Below are positions 24,601-33,600 of a stretch of DNA of 64,000 nt, piece after piece. This DNA comes from Sepiola atlantica (Eukaryota > Mollusca > Cephalopoda > Sepiida > Sepiolidae). The stretch spans positions 106,811,120 through 106,875,119 of the forward strand of contig OY744531.1 of assembly GCA_963556195.1 (NCBI GenBank). The letters run 5' to 3'. Position numbers and translations under genes: made by a program. Below the pieces are notes generated by a model. The model was not told where the DNA came from. It did not search any database and saw only the letters and a list, made by a program, of their open reading frames with translations. Numbering within the stretch: position 1 is the stretch's first letter; every line of letters begins with the position of its first letter.

Positions 24601-27600
24601 AGAGACAGATGTCCATAAAACAACATGTGGAGAGACTGTCACCCACACGGCAACATCTGGAGAGACAGGCATCCACACAGCAACATCTGGAGAGACAGGC
24701 ATCCACACAGCAACATCTGGAGAGACAGGCATCCACACAGCAACATCTGGAGAGACAGGCATCCACACAGCAACATCTGGAGAGACAGGCATCCACACAG
24801 CACCATCTGGAGAGACAGGCATCCACACAGCACCATCTGGAGAGACAGGCATCCACACAGCACCATCTGGAGAGACAGGCATCCACACAGCACCATCTGG
24901 AGAGACAGGCATCCACACAGCAACATCTGGAGAGACAGGCATCCACACAGCAACATCTGGAGAGACAGGCATCCACACAGCAACATCTGGAGAGACAGGC
25001 ATCCACACAGCAACATCTGGAGAGACAGGCATCCACACAGCAACATCTGGAGAGACAAAAGTCCACACAACATCATCTGGAGAGACAAACGGCTACAGAA
25101 CAACATCTGGAGAGACAAACAGCACAACAACATTTGGAGAGACTGTCACCCATGCGCCAACATGTGGAGAAGCTGTCACCCACACGGCAACCAGTAGAGA
25201 GATTGTCACCAATGCTTTCACATGTGGAGAGACTTTCACCCACTTGGCGACATGTAGAGAGACTTTCACTCACACAGCCGCATGTAGACAGATTATCACC
25301 CACAAGACCACATATGGATATGCTCTCACCCGCACAGCACCATTTTGACACTTTAACTCCAGTGAGGCAACACATGAGAACATTGTCTCCTTCCAGACAT
25401 GTAGATGCTTTGTTACCTTCTCGATCTCATGTCGACACACTTTCTTCAAACCAACCGATGGACATGGCGTCTTGTTTGAGGCAACCAAATATTGACAAAC
25501 AAATAGATAGGTTATCACCTTCAAAAAAACTCATATGTGACAGATTATCGCCCACCCGACAGCATGCAGATAATGTATCCTTAATGAGACAACTGTCTCC
25601 TATAAACCAACATATGGACAGATTAACCACTTTTCGAGCAAACACGGGAAAATTGTCGCCTACTCCACCTTTCTCCAATCAGTCTCCTAATCCGACTATT
25701 GACAAACTCTCCCCTACACGACTTACAGATAAACCACCATTCAAGAGACAGACAAATAGACTTTCTCCGAGCAGGCATGTTGGGGGAGTCTCTCCCAGCA
25801 GACATGTTGAGAATGTCTTTTCAGTGTATCCATTAGACAGACAATCGCCTACGAGACTGACGGAAAGATATGAAAATGTATCTCCAACAAGAATCCAAGC
25901 CAGACCATCTCATCCATGTCGACCTGAGGAAAAATGGGCCTCTGATCCGCAGTTACCTCTCCAGTTAGTCGAAACTCAGCCTCCAATTCTTGATGGTCAG
26001 CTTCTTTGTACAACAACTGAAATGCAACCGATTTTGCAGCAAGTAAGTGAGAAACACTTAGTGGCTGAAAGCCATATCTCCTCTCGTGTTTCTCCGAGCC
26101 AAAGCAAGACTCTCATGATGCAACCAAATGTTGAGAGAATGTCACCATTCAAAGACGGTAGTTGCGTAAAACCCTTGACGCTACAAAAGTCCTTTAAAGA
26201 TGATTTGAACAAATGTCATACTTGCAATAAGTGTTTCTCAAATGCCCAAGAGTACACGGAACATCGGCGACAACACATGAAAACGCAGACTCATCACAGC
26301 CAGGACAGCAGTTGTGGTCATTCGCGGCCACACTTACACAAGTGTTTTTACTCCGAGGGTCATGCGGACTCACGGTCTATGAGTACAGAAGAAATCCCCA
26401 GACCTCCGGACTGTAAGAACTGCAAAATGGATTTCTGGAAACAGAATCATCTGCCGAAGCACTTGTGGGTGAAAAAGCATCGATTGACGTTGATGCAGAA
26501 CAAAAACTCGTCATCTACAGAGAGTGAATCGGCCGCACCATCGGACAGCATGCCGGATTCCGTTGTCACTTCTTTGTCTGCTTCAAGTCCGTCCAGATTG
26601 AAAACAATTGAAGGAACTGAGAAAGCACTTGATTTATCGCTCGATGAGTCCGCTAGCATCACCAGCCTCTCTTCTTCGTCTTCTACCTGTACGACTGCAA
26701 CTTGTACCACCGTGACAACTACAGTTACTACAACGGCTGCTGTTATGGTTACAACTGCTGATGCGATACCAGATAATGTAGGAAGCCACGAGCCGGCACT
26801 TATAATGGCTGAAAAAAGATGCATATCAAGAGAACAGCAGCAGCAGCAGGAGGCAACTATGATGATGGGTGCGGAAAATACTGATCATAGCTCATTCTTT
26901 ATTCACCAGAGGCCATTGTGCAAGAATTACATGGACTCGTCGCGTGAAGATGTGAAGGATGAGACAGAGATCTTGAGAAGTGACAACCGAAACTCTGCCT
27001 ATTATGTTTTAACTGGGGACGAAAGTGAGATATCAGGTGCAAATGTCGTACCAGTGGTAACGGCGGCAGGAGCAGCAGCTCATGTCTGCCATTTATGTCC
27101 GAGTACATTTGCATCAGCTTATCAATTGAAGGTATGTAAACTTCAACTTGCTTTGAAACCAACAAGTTTTAAAAAAATTTTTTTTTTTTTAACATAGTTC
27201 ACCCCAAACAAGGCAGACCGCCACTGTAGGCGTAAGGGACTACTGTTTACATTAGTTTTAAATTTCTGCATGTCAGTACCGTCAGAAAAACAGGGAGCAG
27301 GGAGGGAGTTCCAGAGTCCAGCAGCACGAGGAAAGAAGCTTTTGGAGTAGAAAGCTCTTCGGCATCTGGGGACCTTCACTGTTAATGGATGGGATTTGGC
27401 AGATTGTCGGGTTGGTCTAGTGAATTTACGTTGTTGGGGGCGCCAGAGCAGCAAGTTCATCAGAGCACAATCCATTGAAGTACTTGTGAAACAGGCACAC
27501 GGAGGCAACATTGCAGCGGTGGGATAGGGGCTGGAGCTTGGTGGATAGTGAGGGATCTATTAAGTTTACGAATTAAACATAGTCATGAAAATATGATATT

Positions 27601-30600
27601 CTGAAGAAAGAAAATGGCATATTTTATAAATTTTAGTTTTCTTGATCACATTGAAAACAAAGATGGCGGAAACAAGTGTGCAAAGATTTCTTATGTTCAA
27701 ACATAAATTTTATTTAACATGAAAAGGATTTTGACTTTTTAAAAATTATGACTGGAGAGACAATATTGATTGCGGCTTGCTGTTGTGAATTCGGAATAGC
27801 GGCACGCTGACTCAAAGTCAAATGCTTTTCTGGAGTGCCAATATTTTTAGAGATCTTTTCCACTGAATTCATGTTTCAAATAACTCCATGTTAGCTGCAT
27901 CCAATTTTAAACGTTTTGGCATAAAAATGCTTCTATATTTGAATTTTAATCTTAAGTTTAATAAATTCTAATGAAAATAATAAATAAAAACTTTAGAAAC
28001 TTTATTCGAGTTAAAATTCAACTCGTGCCTGAAAACCTCATTGTTGTCCTTCAATACAATAGAACACTATTTTGTTTTTAACATGTAAAGAACACTATTT
28101 TGTTTTTAACATGTAAAGAACACTATTTTGTTTTTAACATGTAAAGAACACTATTTTGTTTTTAACATGTAAAGAACACTATTTTGTTTTTAACATGTAA
28201 AGAACACTGTTTTGTTTTTAACATGTAAAGAACACTATTTTGTTTTCAACATGTAAAGAACACTATTTTGTTTTTAACATGTAAAGAACACTATTTTGTT
28301 TTTAACATGTAAAGAACACTATTTTGTTTTTAACATGTAAAGAACACTATTTTGTTTTCAACATGTAAAGAACACTATTTTGTTTTCAACATGTAAAGAA
28401 CACTATTTTGTTTTTAACATGTAAAGAACACTATTTTGTTTTTAACATGTAAAGAACACTATTTTGTTTTCAACATGTAAAGAACACTATTTTGTTTTCA
28501 ACATGTAAAGAACACTATTTTGTTTTCAACATGTAAAGAACACTATTTTGTTTTCAACATGTAAAGAACACTATTTTGTTTTCAACATGTAAAGAACACT
28601 ATTTTGTTTTCAACATGTAAAGAACACTATTTTATTTTCAACATGTAAAGAACACTATTTTGTTTTCAACATGTAAAGAACACTATTTTGTTTTTAACAT
28701 GTAAAGAACACTCGGTTGTCCATCTTCTTTGTTCTCTTCTCTTTTTCTCTAACATATAAGGTTATCTTGTCGGACTTTTAAAGTCAGACCCAAATAGCAT
28801 TTAAGTTAACAAATCAAACTTTGCTTCTGACTAGTCAATTTTATTTGTTATTGTTGTATCATGTTATTGGCAATATTTGCTACAATTTATTTTTAAAATT
28901 ACTTAGTCTGGTCCAGACGACTGGTAATATGAAACATTTTTTCATAATCATCTAAAATTCAAAATCAGCAAGGGGGATAACTCATAATTTTACTTGAAGA
29001 ATATAATATGGGTTGTCAGCCTTATAACTAAAGTGTTGTTTTATTCTGTATAAGTTTAAAAATGTGTAAAAAGAAAACTAAAACTGAAAAACTAAAATCG
29101 GTGCTTGTGCTGTTCAGCGGCCGTATTAAAAAATTATTTTTTATAAAAGCAATATTATATACTTATTCAGCGTTATATTCTTACTCACTGTACAAAACAG
29201 TAGAAAAAATTATCCACTAGAACTTTAATTACAAGTATTTTTCCATTCTGCGTATCATAACAGCGATTCGTTCACTAAGCCTCCATCTTGTTTTTTAAGA
29301 AGATTTCAATTATCTGCCCTTGAAATCTTCTAACGAAAGAAGATGGAAGCTTAGTGGACGAATCGCTGTTATGATATGCAGAATGGAAAAATACTTGTAA
29401 TTAAAGTTCTAGTGGATAATTTTTTCTACTTTTTTCTACAGTGAGTAAGAATATAACGCTGAATAAGTATATAATATTGTTTTTATAAAAAAAATAATTT
29501 TTTCATACGGCCGCTGAACAACACAAGCACCCTAAAATGACTTCAGTGCATCCCTGGGAATGTCGGATAGGCACAGCTAGTAACTAATACCAAATTGTTG
29601 CCCTTTGTCATTTCAGACGCATCTTTTTCATGCAGACCCACGGCCATTTGTGTGCGAGTTTTGTGATGCAGGATTTTCAAAGAAACAAACACTTCGCATC
29701 CATTTGCAGATGCATTCACAGGTTTGTCTTTTCTTTTTGTAAACAGCTTGACTATTTCAGCACAAAACATTTCTTTTTATGGAAGTCGCTCCAGACAAGG
29801 CATGAAGCCACTTGATGTAAGCAGCTAAAAATAACATAAGATGATTATTGCAAAGACAGGAGATGCCCATTTACCGCAGTCTTGAAAAGGCTATGGCTAT
29901 AAGTAGGAAGAGTTCCACAAGCCTGCAGTTTTTCAAAAGAAGCTACTGGAATAGGAAGCTGTATCATAATGAAGTATTAAAACAGCGAATTGATGAAGAC
30001 CACTAGACCAATGAGTTAAACGAGCTGGAACAAAGGAAGCAGGGAATAGATCAGACAATTTTGAAGAACACATGCCATAATAGTACTTATAGAAAAGACT
30101 GAGACTAGCAACATCACGTCTATGAGAGAGAGAGGGGTGCAGAGAAAACGAAAGGGTGAGGCCAACCAACTTACAGATACACTTTTGAACCTTATCAAGA
30201 ACGAGATTCACCAGTCCAAAATTTGACAACAGTATTCCATACATGGTCTGATAGTAGATTTGTAGAGATAGTGAATAGCCTCAGGGGTAAGAAAGTGTTT
30301 GGAGCGATAGAAAGAACCAACTTTACAAGAGGCATAAATAGTAATAAATATAATGTATGAACTTCACGAAAGATTTGAGAGAAAGACCGATAAGTTTCAG
30401 AGTCGATTTCTCAAGAGCAGAGCCATCAATGAAAAGGGGCACGCCTACGATTGAAGGAACACGAGCTGAGTCTTAACTGGATTAAACGAAACAAGCCATT
30501 TCGCACTCCAATCCACAACCGAACCCAAGTCAATTTCTAGATCAGCTGCATATTTCGACTGATCCGAGGGAGATGGACGAGAAGCAACACCAGAATAGAG

Positions 30601-33600
30601 AGTGTTCTCATCAGCATAGATGTTAATTTTCTGAACAATATTTTCTGGAAGATCATTTATATAAAGAAGAAACAGTGTTGGGCCTAGAATAGGTTTGTGG
30701 AACTCTCTTCCTGTTGACTGTTTTCCTCCTACCGACTTTACGAGAAGCAGAAAGAGCAATGGATCTAATGTATGAACTCCAAGAAAGATTTGATGAGAGA
30801 GAAAGACCAAGAAGTTTCAGAGTCGATTTACTCCTCGAGAGCAGAGCCATCCATGAGAATCTCAGGAAGAAAAGGGGTACACCTACAATTAAAAGACACG
30901 AGCTGAGTCTTAACAGGATTAAATGGAACAAGCCATTTCGTACCCCAATCCACAGCTGAACCCAGGTCAACTTCTAGATCAGCTGCATATTTCGACTGAT
31001 CCGAGGGAGATGGGCGAGAAGCAACACCAGAATAGAGAGTGGTATCATCAGCATAGATGTTAATTTTCTGGATGATTCTGTATGCAGTTATTGTCATGCT
31101 GATTTCCAAAATTAAACTATCTGCAATGGCAAGTTCAATCCAGGAATGCCTGGGTCAGCTTAGACCAGAAAGACCGAGTACTTGACCACCGATATAACTG
31201 AACATACAGGTAAATGGTCAGAATCTTCCCAAGTGGTTTCAAATATCTTGGTTCAACTAACAACAATTGCAGTATCCTCGGCAAAATCATCAATCAATCA
31301 ATGCTACATGGCTGAAATGGTCTAACAGATCCCAGGGAGATGGGCAAGAAGAAACGTCCGAATAGAGAGTGGTATCATCAGCATAGATGTTAATTTTCTG
31401 AATAATATTCTCTCGAAGATCATTGATATAGAGAACAAATAGTGTTGGGCGTAGAATGAAGAGACACTGTCCAAAGTTACTCGCAAGCTTCGATCAGAAA
31501 GAAAAGACCTAATAATCTCGAAGACCTCCCCACCAATACCATAACCTTGAAGGTTGTGAAGGAGACCAGAATGCCACACTCTGTCGAACGTCTTCGAAAT
31601 GTCAAGCGCAATGGCTCTACCATCTCCTGAATTATCCATAAGCTGACAGATCTGTTCAGATACTATAGTTAAAAGATCAGCAGTTGAACGAAATCTATGA
31701 AAACCATACTGAACATCATTAAAGAAGGTTCAAACTTTCCATACTGAACATCATTAAAGAAGGTTCAAACTTTCTATACTGAACATCATTAAAGAAGGTT
31801 CAAACTTTCCATCTATGAAAACCATACTGAACATCATTAAAGAAGGCTCAAACTTTCCATACTGAACATCATTAAAGAAGGCTCAAACTTTCCATACTGA
31901 ACATCATTAAAGAAGGTTCAAACTTTCCATACTGAACATCATTAAAGAAGGTTCAAACTTTCCATACTGAACATCATTAAAGAAGGTTCAAACTTTCCAT
32001 ACTGAACATCATTAAAGAAGGTTCAAACTTTCCATACTGAACATCATTAAAGAAGGTTCAAACTTTCTATACTGAACATCATTAAAGAAGGTTCAAACTT
32101 TCCATCTATGAAAACCATACTGAACATCATTAAAGAAGGCTCAAACTTTCCATACTGAACATCATTAAAGAAGGCTCAAACTTTCCATACTGAACATCAT
32201 TAAAGAAGGTTCAAACTTTCCATACTGAACATCATTAAAGAAGGTTCAAACTTTCCATACTGAACATCATTAAAGAAGGTTCAAACTTTCCATACTGAAC
32301 ATCATTAAAGAAGGTTCAAACTTTCCATACTGAACATCATTAAAGAAGGTTCAAACTTTCCATACTGAACATCATTTAAGAAGGCTCAAACTTTCTATAC
32401 TGAACATCATTAAAGAAGGTTCAAACTTTCCATACTGAACATCATTAAACAAGGCTCAAACTTTCCATACTGAACATCATTAAACAAGGCTCAAACTTTC
32501 CATACTGAACATCATTAAAGAAGGTTCAAACTTTCCATACTGAACATCATTAAAGAAGGCTCAAACTTTCCATACTGAACATCATTAAAGAAGGTTCAAA
32601 CTTTCCATACTGAACATCATTAAAGAAGGCTCAAACTTTCCATACTGAACATCATTAAAGAGGCTCAAACTTTCTATACTGAACAGCATTAAAGAAGGTT
32701 CAAACTTTCCATACTGAACATCATTAAAGGGGTTCAAACTTTCCAGAAAATGAACAAGCTTGCTATTGACTAACCTTTCAAAAACTTTGCTAATAACAGA
32801 GAGGAGATTAAGACTTGGAGGAATTCTATGGAAAGTAAAGGTCTGAGAGTGAATGCTACCAAGACCAAAGTGATGATCATTGGTCGTAGTGTTTGAAAGC
32901 TCCCCAAAAGAGGGAAAGGAGTCGGGTGCAATTCAATAATTTGTGGTACTTGTAAGCATCGGGTACAAAAGAAATTCAGTGGAATTACGTGTAGGTTGAG
33001 AGAGGATAACCAGTTTGTGTTCAAGAAGTGTAAGACAATGGAAATGGATGAGAACTTAGATATGGAGAAAGTATATCTTGATGGCGACGCAATTGAGGTG
33101 GTTGAGAACATGTAAAGTCAGTAAAACATGTTTTTGTTAATCACACCAGAATATATTGTTTGTTATCCAAACAGATTCAATTACGATGACAGTCAAATTT
33201 CATTTAAAACTGTTAATATTTGAAATAGCCTGAGAAGAGTTGATAAACTTAAATTTTAAATTAAAAAAAGAAATCTCATGTGGACGCGTCAGTCAAACGT
33301 GTTTGTCATGATACGGTCATTGTACTTGGCAAATTGAAGAAGTCTCAGATCCTATTCAGTCTTATCTGCATGTTCCTTTCCACTCTATGTGCGCATCCTT
33401 CCCCACTCCTGCATTCTAGTCCTCCTGTGCAACGATGATATCTTTCTTTGAGGCCCGATCCAGAACCTTTTGTGGCGATTCGTGAGATTCATATTTTCTT
33501 TCAGCTTCCGATTCCGCTCAACAGCAAATGACACCTCATATCATATACGGATGACCAGAAATGATTGAAAAACAAAAACTTTTTCCACATTTAATACCAG

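Noticed and set aside
24230..25133. Cys-rich and Trp/Arg-rich frames opposite or out of frame with exon 3
   Set aside because: Shadows of the 30-bp coding repeat, which lacks stops in several frames; the + frame has domains, splice sites and phase support.
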